NCBI RefSeq assembly: GCF_963678975.1
Contig: NC_089272.1
Span: forward strand, 42,289,391-42,353,390
Direction: 5' to 3'
DNA from: Dysidea avara
Taxonomy: Eukaryota; Porifera; Demospongiae; Dictyoceratida; Dysideidae
Length of the DNA: 64,000 nt
In this document: positions 1-10,723 of the stretch, one piece after another
How positions within the stretch are numbered: the stretch's first letter is position 1
How the letters are laid out: every line of letters begins with the position of its first letter
Made by a program: the position numbers and the translations under genes
Notes under the pieces: generated by a model
What the model saw: only the letters and a program-made list of their open reading frames with translations
Told to the model about the DNA's origin: nothing
The model's database searches: none

Positions 1-1092
1 ATTGGGGTTACAGAAATGAAACAAAGATTTTCGAACTCCCCATGAGTAAGATGGTGTATAGTTTAATTGATTTGAATCTTCCTTCTTCGAGTACTGGCCC
101 GATAAAAACCCGCATATTTTTTCTTGTAGCATGCGTAATTTTACGAATTATTTTAAAATTTAGATTTTCTCAATATTCATGCTTGTGCGAATTACACGGG
201 TTTTTGCTGAGACAGTCACATATTGTAAGTTATCATACATACATACTGTACACAGTCATACATTACAAGCTACTGTATATGTAACAACAGACATTTAACC
301 AGAACATAACTATATTAGTATCCTATAGCATACTGTATGTATGTATGTAATATATAGACTAGTGTTACGTGAGTAGTTAACAACAAGTTTATAGTTATTT
401 GTGATTGAATCTTCGGGTTTGTTTTGAGGCATGAACAGGCAGCACTGTTATAAGACAGAATCTTAGTACATACTCCACTAACACTGCTACCATCCACAAA
501 TTAAATAGTTCATTACATATACATTTGCACTGCTATTGTAGTCATTATTACTTAGTGTTAACGGTATACAGTGCTTGGTTTGATTGCTTTAGTAGCTATA
601 AGCCATGTTATCTACAATAGATTTGTCTTGACTAGCAGTCGCACATCTAGTGCTGCAAAGGTATGGTAAAAGCAAATGTTCAAAGCATATTATTTATCTT
701 ACGACACATGTGACTGCATCATTAGTGTACAACATGCACAGTAGTACTAATGCACAGTACTGATATGTCTACAGAAGCTGCACACACGTGAAACACAAAC
801 AAGTCTTATAAGAACGACTGCTCTATGACAAACTATTTCTTGGTGCTCCTTACTCGATCCTGAGCACAGTAAACAGAATCTTTTACCATAGAAATTTTGT
901 TTTTGCTACCTTTTAGCTATATAAACAATGCTTGTACAGTCAAGCACTCGTGTACAGTAGCTATAAATAGTAAGTCGCCACTTATGGACTAGACATTAAA
1001 TAACAGACCACAGCGTAGTAGCTATCGGTGATTTGACAGTAGCACAAACTTGTAAATTTGGTCAAATAATAAGACTTTTCCCCTACTGACTA
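1..1092. other. A/T-rich stretch with no gene seen
   Basis: Only short open frames of about 60 to 80 codons occur, with no recognisable domain and no repeat end that I can pair. I see no tRNA-like or rRNA-like sequence here. Confidence 0.6.
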
Positions 1093-1094
1093 TA

Positions 1095-1579
1095 TAGATG
1101 GGTTGCCTTTTTAAGGTGTGGTCGTTTTACCGTAAATTTTCCACATACTTTCCGAGTTCGCTAAGTCAAAAATGTGTTACGGCTAATGGAGAAAATAAAC
1201 GTTTCGGTTAACTTTAGCAAACAAGAGTTAGCCAGCCTTCAGAACAGAAAGTATGTTATAGAGAAAGGTTCGAGCTATAACATATCCAGCGTGTAAGGTG
1301 AAGGCTGAACGAGAAGATGATTTTCTCTCAATCTTGGGTTTTTGGAAAGCGATAAAACTCGCTGAAACTTTCTTTGTAAGACTTTGCTACTACTTAGAAT
1401 GATAGACTGGATGATTTTAACTCACCTTGTATCTTTGAAGAAACAAAAATGTTTGTCAAACTATTTTTAAAAATGGGTTTTTTATTGACTTCTTGACCAC
1501 ATTGTAATCATGCGTAAAACGGAAAGTCGCGTTTGCTCGCGTTACACAAGGGACACGCCCTAAATAGGCAACCCGTCTA
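1095..1579. mobile_element. MITE with TA target duplication
   Basis: The two ends are inverted copies: TAGATGGGTTGCC at the left and GGCAACCCGTCTA at the right. The similarity continues inward, with TTTAAGG near the left end and an inverted CCCTAAA near the right end. TA dinucleotides at 1093-1094 and 1580-1581 fit a Tc1/mariner-type target duplication. At 485 bp with no coding frame it is non-autonomous. The superfamily is inferred from the TA site only. Confidence 0.7.
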
Positions 1580-1581
1580 TA

Positions 1582-1934
1582 GACTAAAATCTCGTAAGTG
1601 TATTCTAATGATTTTGCGCACTTCAGTTCTCAAATGGAATACCCTAAAAACTATCTGCAGTAAAGTAATAGTTGGAGTACATTACATAGAACTAACCTCC
1701 AAGTAAAAAAACATCGTTGTTCCATCAATAATAGTACTTTCCCTCATAGGAGTCAAGTACCTGGTTTAACGCTCAGGCGGCGCAGCGCATTTGAATTGGT
1801 TGCTATGAGCTGCAAACCGGCCTTACTAGTTACTGGGCACGCAAACGGGTTTTACGAGTGGTAACTAACGAGCTACTGGTTGTCAGGAACTTAAAAGGGA
1901 TGGCGTTATATGGAAAACTGTATTATTATTATAT
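1582..1934. other. no gene or element recognised
   Basis: Unannotated intergenic sequence between a MITE and a LINE tail. Nothing supportable was seen on either strand. Confidence 0.5.
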
Positions 1935-3355
1935 ATTTGATTAGCAGAGCCCACCTGGGGCATGAAGCTAATTTACAAGTACAATTACAAATATGAATTA
2001 TAGTATTTGTTCAGCAAAGTTATGAGACTATCTAATTGATCGGCATGAACAATATCTGAAGGCAATCGGTTCCATTCGGGAATAGTGCATTGAAAAAAGG
2101 AATACTTAAAACAGTCTATGGTAGGCTGGTAATGGAGGAACTTCATGTCATTTCTTGATCTGGTGGTAGTAATTGGTGATGGAGTTGGTAGATAATTTGT
2201 TGGAATTTGTAAGATATTATTGATTATTTTATAAAGTAAAATTAGACGAGTGCTCTCTTCGAAGTTGTAACGTTGGCTACTTAAGTGATGACAACAATGA
2301 ACTAATACTATCTCTAACATTCCTTCTCCAAAGTTGGTTCAATACAAAGCGAGCTGCTCTATGCTGAATCATTTCAAGTTTATTAATTTGATTTTGGTGG
2401 TAAGGATCCCAAATAGATGAAGCATAATCTAGTACTGGTAACACAAACTACTTGTAGCTTAAGGTTACGGGATACCGAGCGACTGTCAAACAAAAAATTT
2501 ATTACATAATTAAGGCAGGCTTGGTGTTGTTGTGTTGTATACCAGCTGGTAACAGGCTTAAATTGTTGGGGGAATCATAGCATGCTGACTGGACAGGTAC
2601 AAGGTACAAGAAAACACACGTAACAGTACAAGATAGCATAGAAACAACACACTTAGCAACTGGCGCACCTGTAAGCGCATGCGTAGTTTTGCTGACTATA
2701 TTTTCCTGAACCAAAAATCAGGACTGTCAAACTAGTTGTTAACATTTTGTATAAACAGACTACTAGTTTGGCTACTTGTCTAGGTCCTGACGGAGCTATT
2801 TGTTAGAAATAATGTTTCTAGTGCTTGTGATATGAATTTAAAAATTAATTTTGTGACCACAGTGTCTTGCTTTAGGCCATATTGTAGTCATATTTCAGCA
2901 ACTATACACATTATTCACAAATCCTCTTGTCAGTCCCTCACAAGTGATATTCTTCAAATCTTAGAATTGTTAGTAAGTTCTCATGGTTCTTCATTGGTCT
3001 GATTTTTGGTTCATAGTTTTCACTAATTGGCATGGGGACAACTCATGTTTCCATAACAACATTTGAATTCCATGTAAATTAATGAGAAGTTAAGAATGCA
3101 TAATTATTTGATAACAATTCATTAAGAAAAATCAAACCCCTAATCATGAAAAATGATTGATAGTGTACATGTGGGGTTTACAGTATCCCGTAACCTTAAT
3201 TCTTTCAATGCTTTTGAGCAAGTGCGCAAGTTACAATTCAAAACTCCAATTAATTTCATTGCTTTGCCACATACATAGTCAACATGTGGTTACCAAGAAA
3301 GTTTATGGTCAATGATAACTCCAAGATAGGAATGTTGTCTATTCAATAACGAAGG
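1935..3355 (-). pseudogene. LINE reverse transcriptase C-terminal fragment, split by a TTAA element
   Basis: Read on the minus strand, the outer parts encode the end of a jockey/CR1-like LINE ORF2. Near 3260-3330 there is a LGVIIDHKLSW-like stretch. Near 2330-2440 come LDYASSIWDPYH and IQHRAARFVLN, followed to 1985 by the tail with EWNRLPSDIV. These motifs lie after the RT palm in such elements, so this copy is 5'-truncated. Stops (for example in place of Trp at the WPTL position near 2287) and a frame change show that it is dead. The 3' UTR near 1935-1985 resembles that of the LINE ending near 11867. The element is interrupted by the insertion at 2463-3195; removing that insertion rejoins the two coding parts. 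Confidence 0.8.
2463..3195. mobile_element. piggyBac-like MITE (TTAA target)
   Basis: Perfect 13-bp terminal inverted repeats, GGTTACGGGATAC at 2463-2475 and GTATCCCGTAACC at 3183-3195, are flanked on both sides by TTAA (2459-2462 and 3196-3199). TTAA duplications are characteristic of piggyBac (and Kolobok) elements. The 733-bp interior has no transposase. It interrupts a LINE fragment, so it is younger than that LINE. Confidence 0.85.
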
Positions 3356-3439
3356 TACGGAAGAAAAAATCCCTTTTTATTTTTCCTGTTTAAATATCGT
3401 CTAACACAATCCCGGTGAACATTTGTGTGTGTGCTAAGT

Positions 3440-3512
3440 ACTTTCGCTGTACATTAATTAAATAATTATTTATTTATGATGTCACTTTTTATTATTATTA
3501 TAACTTGGTTAT
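3440..3512 (+). repeat. 3' tail of a dispersed repeat ending in ATT runs and CTTGGTTATGCAA
   Basis: The TTATTTATTTATGATGTCAC stretch followed by ATT repeats and an ACTTGGTTATGC end matches the tails at 17400-17510, at 56400-56640 and, inverted, at 18663-18745. This is a short 3'-end remnant of a SINE or LINE family whose body is not visible here. Confidence 0.5.
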
Positions 3513-4293
3513 GCAATTATTGGGGGTACAGGTAAGAAGGCAAAGCCTGTAAAAACCTGATCTAAACAATCAAACTACTACAAAAACAAGTTGATGTTGT
3601 GCTACTTCTAAAAACCAGGCGCCATGCAGCTAGCTAACTCATCTGAAATGAAGTTATTAACCAACTATATGTATTACATAGGTTTTTGGTTGTGCAATAA
3701 TACATAATGTAATTCTCGTATTTGTAATTCAGGAAATTTTCGTAATTCTCCAATTACGTTGTTATGTGCTGCTAAGGAAGCGCTTGTTAAACCATAGTTA
3801 AACAAACCGCTTTTATCAACACATTACGCACAGAAAAACTAACAATGCCAATCTATGCTACAACTGTTTCCCAAGATTTTTCAAACTTATTTTTTTTAGC
3901 GGGGTAGGAGAGGGGTTCCCCTTAGAATCACCTATGAGTATAGGTTTCTATTTTTTTAATATCCTACTATGGACAAGAAGGGCTTTGATTTGATGTAGAA
4001 AGCTTTGATTGACTTGATCCAGTCAGCAAGGCAAGTGCATATATAAGGAATCACGTAGCCTGGGATCCAGGATTTCCTCTGCATTCAACCACCACTTTTC
4101 AGTATAATTTCTCATGCTTCAGTAAGGGCCATTTTAGCTGATGAACATAACCTTATGGGCATCAATGGCTTGGCAAAAAGGATCATCCTGATAATTATTC
4201 TGCTGATCAAGTGAATGGAAGGTCCAGTTGATTATAAGCATCTGAACTTTAAAATAGTCCCTCTTGTAGAAGTAAAATGAGAGAAACTAAAGC
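3513..4293. other. no gene recognised
   Basis: Intergenic sequence without a convincing coding frame, RNA gene or paired repeat ends. Confidence 0.5.
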
Positions 4294-4301
4294 AATATTA
4301 T

Positions 4302-5441
4302 TAGGCTTGCGTCGATTATGCCGGCATAATTTTTGGCATAATAGGAGATGAAAAGCATAAAGCATAATGCTGGCATAATGGAGCATAATCAAGAGCACAA
4401 TGGGCAAATTTCTGCCACCATATGTATAACTTCTGCTATAGCAGCCACAAAATCAAGGGCTAACTTGTTTTGAATGGTGAAACGATTCCTGACAATGAGC
4501 AGTAAAATGTACTGCAGTCTTGTTTACATTTCATTGTGGGTTTGAATTTTATAGGACACATGCAGTTATGTGCCTACTAATACCAAGGCATGACAAAGCA
4601 GTTTATAGCTATATCTAATGTGTCTCATCATCTGATTTTGAATAAAATGTGATATGATGATTATGATTATTGGAACCTTGATTGGAAGACAATAGCTACA
4701 AGAGAAACTCCGATGATAATAAGGTTAGTGGTGAGTCTAGTCAATGTCTGGACATTGAGTATCTGCAGGTCTGCAGTGAGGCTGAGGTTAATATCAAACC
4801 AGGAAAATATTTCAAAAAGATTGAGATTCTCTAATAGTACAGTCAAACACTCTAATAAAACAGTCATTGCATGTAACAGAGAGAATGAGAACCATCAAGT
4901 GTTTACCCCTGGAGGCTAATATGTTCTTGGCATGGTGGTGTAAATGCAAGTTGCATAATATTATCATACTGAACAGTTGCTGTCCTTTGAATACCAATTG
5001 CTAAAACTCAGATCTATCATAATATTATTTTTATCAATAAATATTTGCATACAAAACTACAAAGATATTAGATTGGGCAGAGTTTGCCCCTCTGCCCACT
5101 GTTTGAATGTGAAAACCTTTTCTTGTATTATTGATATAAATTACCAATTAAAAAAAAGAAGAAGATATTAGACAATAAAATGTCTATAGCTTCTAAGAGA
5201 CTATAGATTTGCCTCCAGATCCCTTGCTCTAAAATGCCTACAAATTCTGGTGCACATCCCATGCAATTTCAATCTATTGCTAATTTTTGTATGTTGAAGT
5301 GACATTTTTCATTCACGTTCTGTCATATGAAGAACTTCTCTTGTTTAGAAAAAACATACAAAATAAAAGCATAATGCATTTCTGAAAAGCATAAAAACAA
5401 GCATAATAGGCAAATTTTGGAGCATAATAGACTCAAGCCTA
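4302..5441. mobile_element. hAT-like non-autonomous element
   Basis: The ends are imperfect inverted repeats: TAGGCTTGCGTCGATTATGC at the left against TAGGCTTGAGTCTATTATGC at the right. Both are flanked by a perfect 8-bp duplication AATATTAT (4294-4301 and 5442-5449). An 8-bp duplication with a TAG-type end is the hAT signature. Near both ends GCATAAT/ATTATGC motifs recur many times. There is no transposase frame in 1,140 bp. A shorter relative lies at 51995-52432 in the opposite orientation. Confidence 0.85.
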
Positions 5442-5449
5442 AATATTAT

Positions 5450-6255
5450 CAATGGAATAGACTCTGACAAGTACTGATCATATGTATGTAGAAGTTGCAT
5501 CAAAGGTGTAATGGGAGACATTGTGAATATTTAGTCAGTGGAATTTCCATCCTGGTGAGAGCAGGAATAAATCACATAGCTATTACACAGCATTCTCCTG
5601 TATAATAACTATAAATTAATCATTGTTGTCAGACGTTGCATGAGGAGACTGGGAGAAGTGACTGACATTAACCTCAGGGTTATGAAAATTTGTTGGTCTT
5701 GATAAGAGTAGCCACTGAACTTAATGCAGTCCAAGACTTCCAAAACAAATCTTTGGTTTGAAATACTATAGTGTCAGCAACAGAAAGGTTCTTTCAACTT
5801 GATACCAAATTCCACTGCAATAAAAAGTTGATATCATGACTATCACAGAATAGGTATGTTGTATAGCCTCTTGTGTCTTTCACTCATCTCTAAATATTTT
5901 TAAACACGGCTTCTACACACAGTACTATAAATCTCCAAGTGAATTGGCCTTCTGTCACCAGTTTCTTTCTGCTTTCTTTATGGATACATTATTTATGATT
6001 CGAATTGGTAGTAAATATCATGTCAAATTGATCAGCAGAAACAACAAAAGCTCTTACAGATCCATTCCAGAAACTGAGACAACTAATCCCACAATTGATA
6101 TTTCGTTACTAATGGCAACTAAACCCACAATCAATCTGTAAATTATTTCGATCTGGTTGTGTGATAAGTTTGATCACCTGGAGGTACTGCTAATAAAGTT
6201 GTAGGGCAATAGTAAGCTGCACACCTTGATTTAAGATAGTGTTACTTTCCGTGGT
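5450..6255. other. no gene recognised
   Basis: Only one 65-codon open frame without known domain is present. Nothing else can be supported. Confidence 0.5.
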
Positions 6256-6312
6256 TCCGTGGTTTAGCCCCTGATTCCGTTCCGCTCTGTTCCGTTCTGT
6301 TCTGTTCCGTCG
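6256..6312. repeat. GTTCC/GTTCT pentanucleotide-like repeat
   Basis: A short impure run of TTCCG and TTCTG units lies immediately upstream of the truncated LINE at 6316. Confidence 0.6.
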
Positions 6313-6360
6313 ATTAGACCCCACCAAAATTTTACATATAACAACACATCATAACAAGAG

Positions 6361-7342
6361 CTAGCTTCTTTTTTTTTTCAACTAATGACATAAGATAAAA
6401 CAGTACATAATAAACAAATACAAGTGATCTTAAATATGTGACCGGATTTGCGAAAAGGTACCTTTTTCACACACAAAATTTGACCCATTTTGTGAACTTT
6501 GATGCTTCATAATGTCTTTATCATTGCATATAATTATTTGCAATTTTCCATGAGTGCAGCTAAAGTATCTGGCTACATTATGAAAGTTAAAGCAAGTTAA
6601 TCAGTGTAAGGAGTCAAGCGTTACATCATTTTGTTTGCTTACATGTAAAATGTGTGGAAAAGGTACCTTTTCGCAAATCCGGTCACATATGACCTCAGCA
6701 ACCTGCACAGCAATCGGTGCCTCAGCAACGGGACAGCGCAAACTGGACCTGGCACCACGAATGCACATAATTGCAGACCTCAACAAAGAGAAGCTTAATT
6801 TACATCTCAGCAATCCCATCACTATTCCATAAGAAAGACTGTGCTTTGCACTCAAAAGGTTGGCCAATTTCTTATAAAACTGAGTAGCAGCATCACCCAT
6901 TCCACCAGTAGTAGTGAAAATTAATGGAGTAAATGAGGCATTCTCTACTTCATGAACCCGTTGTTGGTATTCACGTCTCTTTTCCTTATCATGATGTCGG
7001 TATGCAGAGTGTAGGGGTTGATTTGAGAGTGCACTAGGGTTAAAAATTCTGACATCAAAGTATGACCTCTCAAATCGTCCTCCCAAAAACCATTAGCTGC
7101 AATGTCAAGCCTTGCGCTATCATCACGGTTAGCTGTTTTGTATTGAAGGGTCTCACCAGAAAGAGGCTGAAGGTGGGGTTCAATGACAACATTGTTACAG
7201 ACCTTGGAAAGTAAATTGGCAGTTAGATCACGCATTTCATTATGTCTCAGAGAGGGAAACTTTCCCTTTGGACAAGACAGAGCATGTTCTATGGTAAAAG
7301 AGTGACCACAGGCACAGGAAGTAGGGCAGGCAGATGGTGGCC
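6361..7342 (-). pseudogene. 5'-truncated LINE tail with Cys/His and nuclease-like C-terminal domain
   Basis: Minus-strand frames 7352-7086 and 7086-6601 together encode the C-terminal region common in invertebrate LINEs. First come CACGHSFTIEHALSCPKG (a Cys/His cluster), HNEMRDL, ARLDIAANGFW and, after a one-base frame change near 7080, FDVRIFNPSA. Then follow YRHHDKEKRREY, FTPLIFTTTGGMG and LRCKLSFSLLRSAI. From family knowledge the ARLDI...FDVR part looks like a restriction-like endonuclease fold. An 18-bp direct repeat AACACATCATAACAAGAG at 6343-6360 and 7343-7360 is the target duplication, and a nine-A run near 6369-6377 (minus strand) is the 3' tail. This is therefore a genuine retrotransposed, 5'-truncated copy. 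A 251-bp MITE lies near its 3' end. Confidence 0.85.
6437..6687. mobile_element. 251-bp MITE of the TGTGACCGG family (variant)
   Basis: Inverted ends TGTGACCGGATTTGCGAAAA and its complement, about 38 bp long with one mismatch, are flanked by TA at 6435-6436 and 6688-6689. Length and outer tips match four other copies in this window (19970, 28318, 42855, 60827), but the inner TIR differs (AAAAGGTACCTTTT in place of AAAATAGGGCATGTGG). It is inserted at the end of the LINE coding frame. Confidence 0.85.
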
Positions 7343-7838
7343 AACACATCATAACAAGAGTACCTTCATATACAAAATGTCCGACATTCCACTGGCTACA
7401 GTATTAGAACACAATTATGTTGGAATCCGTTTCCACCACAAACTATCATGGGATCCTCACATCAACTACATCTGTAACAAGGCAAATCGACTCCTTGGAT
7501 TCTTAAAAAGAAATCTCCACAATGCACCATCAGAAATATTAAAGAACACGTCTACAAACAATCAAGACTCACTGAGTCGCGAGGCCAAGAAGCACAAAGC
7601 GTGCTCCCACAATAATAAACACGCGACCACTACTGTGAGTCATTTACATGAGGGATCGATTACACAATCTTTAAAATCCGCATGGCGAAATCTCAGGCTC
7701 ACTAAAAGATTCCACCTCGAAACCAGGGGCATGTAACCTTTGTATAATGAGTAACTACCACACGAAAAGTCAGGCGAATTGTTGGAATAGTTTGTTCCAT
7801 CGCCCACCCATTTACCATGCGTTAATTAAATTATTTAT

Positions 7839-8042
7839 TCAAATGTGCATCGTACTTTTTTTCATTTTCTTCGTCATCGCATCCCATTGGAGCGATTTTC
7901 TTTCAACCATGGAGTCGTATTGTAAAAAGGCTGCGGCTATCAGGGGCTTTTTACACAATGTATCTGTACATTTAATTTCGCTAAAAGTTGTTAGTTTATG
8001 AGATCGCTTTTGTACTCTTTGAAGATTCAAACTTGCTGCCAT
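7839..8042 (-). CDS. 67-codon open frame inside element C, unrecognised
   Basis: An ATG at 8042 opens a 67-residue frame rich in Lys, Met and Leu (start MAASLNLQRVQKRS), ending TGA at 7839. No family was recognised. The upstream 8043-8100 is more G/C-rich than the surroundings. If real, it could be a host first exon carried by element C, as rolling-circle elements often pick up gene pieces. Chance occurrence is about equally likely. Confidence 0.25.
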   Translation of the reverse strand: MAASLNLQRVQKRSHKLTTFSEIKCTDTLCKKPLIAAAFLQYDSMVERKSLQWDAMTKKMKKSTMHI

Positions 8043-9184
8043 GACGTCGAGGTGTGAGGCGCCCGCCTCAATTCCCAAACCCAAACAGTGTGGAAGTGGG
8101 CAAGGTCATTAGCCATAGCGAGCTGGCTGATTTGATAGACACTGTGCTGTCAACTCTTGGTTTAATTGTGAGCAGTCACTGATTTGTTTTAATTTCACCA
8201 CGGTATGCCTCCACTGACTCGTCAGCGTGACTCCGGCCCATGTAGGGCCGTACATAGCTATAGCCAGCTGTTTCATACCCGCTGTAGTGATACAGTTGAA
8301 GTAATTTACTGTTACCTCACCCGTGCACGTCTCTAATCCTGCCCCAGCCCTTCAGTACCTGTGACACTTCAGTGTTGACTTAAAAAGCCAGCACCAGCGC
8401 ATCACCTTTCAGTCACAGCACTTCGTAGACCCTCATGCAACCACCCACAATTATAGAAACTCTTTACTGATAGCATGATATATTGTAATAGTAAACATTT
8501 ACATTATGATGATCCCATAAAATTAAAAAAAAAAATGACTACAATAGCACAAGAAGCCAGATACACTAGTGTTTGGCTATGAAGTACCACCAAGAGTTCA
8601 TAATATAGTAGTGGGGTCTTGGTACCACATATTATTTTTTCTTCACCATTTGTGTGATTTGTCCATTGACCATAAACTCACCTGCCAACAGTCACAACAT
8701 CAGTATTCACCCTGCATATACAGAAAGGGATACAGTATGGTAAGGCACAACTAACTAAAAACATGTAATCATAGTCAGACTAACATGTCAACAAGCACTT
8801 ACTTCCACTATTATGATTATTGTTAAAGTGAGCATCCAACATAGTCATTCCCAAGATGTATTCAGCATACTGCAGCAATTGATGACCAATTTTGGAGTAT
8901 ATTACTTGACTTCTTTTGTGGTTCTCAACTACATTGTTGACATAACAATTTTTGTTGCTAGGAGACATATAAACTAGGAGGGACTAATGGTTATAACATA
9001 ATGGTAAGCAAGTTACAACAGCAAAGGAAATTTTAATAAACTAGCAGTGATTGGATAGTTGATAGATAAAAGTAGAAGACAATTTGTAGTTTTTCCAGTC
9101 CTGATTGTTTGAGGATAAGCACATTAGCTGAAAAAAGCAAGACAGACTAAATTTCAACACAAGGTTTATGATGCAAACTCATTA

Positions 9185-9481
9185 TGCACCTACCAATGTG
9201 TTACCCTACCACCCCCCTTGGATGTAAGTGGTGCTTTACAAGGCGAATTGACATGAAACTGCTGCTTCACTATGGGGAATTTGACAATCATTCATTAAGC
9301 ACCCAAGTATTTTTTTCTACGCTGTCAAATCCCCCACGTTGCAACTGGAGCCAATGGTAGGGATTTAACACAATAGGTTTGTCCTACGATGGGGAATTTA
9401 ACATTTGGTTGTGCCTACTATAGCCCTATATATGCCCGAAGGGGGGGAGGGGGTTAGTAGGGCAATACGTTGATATGTGCA
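9185..9481. mobile_element. 297-bp MITE of the TGCACCTATCAAT family
   Basis: The left end TGCACCTACCAATGTGTTAC and the inverted right end TGCACATATCAACGTATTGC pair with a few mismatches, and a C-rich/G-rich stretch follows inside each. A relative of 305 bp lies at 12157-12461. A clear target duplication could not be settled. Confidence 0.65.
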
Positions 9482-10141
9482 TTATATATAATATGGTGCA
9501 TCTACTGGGGTAAGTAGACTAAGCCTGTACCTTGCGGGCCTAAGCATGTTCCTCTCCTGTTTTGAAAAATAATGTTTTATTGTCTGCCTCTAACTGGAGT
9601 TTGCCTGACACCTTCAACATCACAAAAAGCTATCTAAAATGGTTAATTTAGCTTTGACCATTGGCAAACTACAACACTCAACAATTATATCAGAGTATAC
9701 ATAACTCTATATATCTGCCCAGTTACTATATAGTAGGGTCCATGGTTGTCTCAGATCTGCACATATTATCATCACATCAATTGATTGATGCATAGTAATT
9801 ATGGTATACTGTATGTACGCATTGAGCTGAGCCCTCAAAAATATTAACTTATTAGTTCTGTAGTATTGACTTACTTGCTAATCATTCAAATGCCTGACAC
9901 ATAATTTATAGTCAAAGATTTCACCATACATTAGAGGAAGCCATAAAAGTATATAGCCTTTCCTGAACTGTTGATGGAAGCATTTGTCTGCTCTTGAAGT
10001 TGTCATCACCGTTGGTTGAAATGTTGAGAAAAAATCTGTCATTTTTAGCTGTTTTCTCACTAGGGTTCAGCTCAACTTGTTCGCGGTCTGACCCACACAG
10101 CTGCTAGAACAAGTCAGCTGCAAGGATCTGGCCTACAAAAG

Positions 10142-10169
10142 CATATATATATATATATATATATATATA
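10142..10169. repeat. (TA)n microsatellite
   Basis: A run of about 14 TA units inside element C. Confidence 0.9.
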
Positions 10170-10723
10170 ATCCCAGGAAGCTACTATGGCATGGGGGATT
10201 CCTGTCTAAAATTACGACGGTAGTTATATATCCGTTTACAATGACTTATACACGAACTTACTCGGCAATTCGCTGGGAGAATAGTGTGATGCATTCAGCG
10301 CCTTCATGTCCATTCCGAGGCATACATTCAGCAACAACTCGCAGCCGATTCGCCTCCACTTGTTACGTACACAGACTAGTTATATCACCAATCCACCGCT
10401 TCAGGAAGAACCATTAAGATGGTGGCCTCGACCATAGATAATATATATCGACTTTGTCACTATCCCCGGTTCTTATTTTCACGTGAAACATCACGCAAAA
10501 TATCACGTGAGTCCTTGAGAGAAATTTGAACGGTTTGAACGAGTTTTCTCTTAGCAAATCACCTTTAGTAGCACTTCTAAACACTGAACTTGAAGCTTTT
10601 GCCACTGATTTAGCTAGCTAATCTGATACTGAAGCTGTTATTATGCATGCATGCATGCTCCTATGTAATATAATAGCCAACCTTCAGTAACTGTATGTTC
10701 TCCATTCAACAAAAAGTAGTGAT

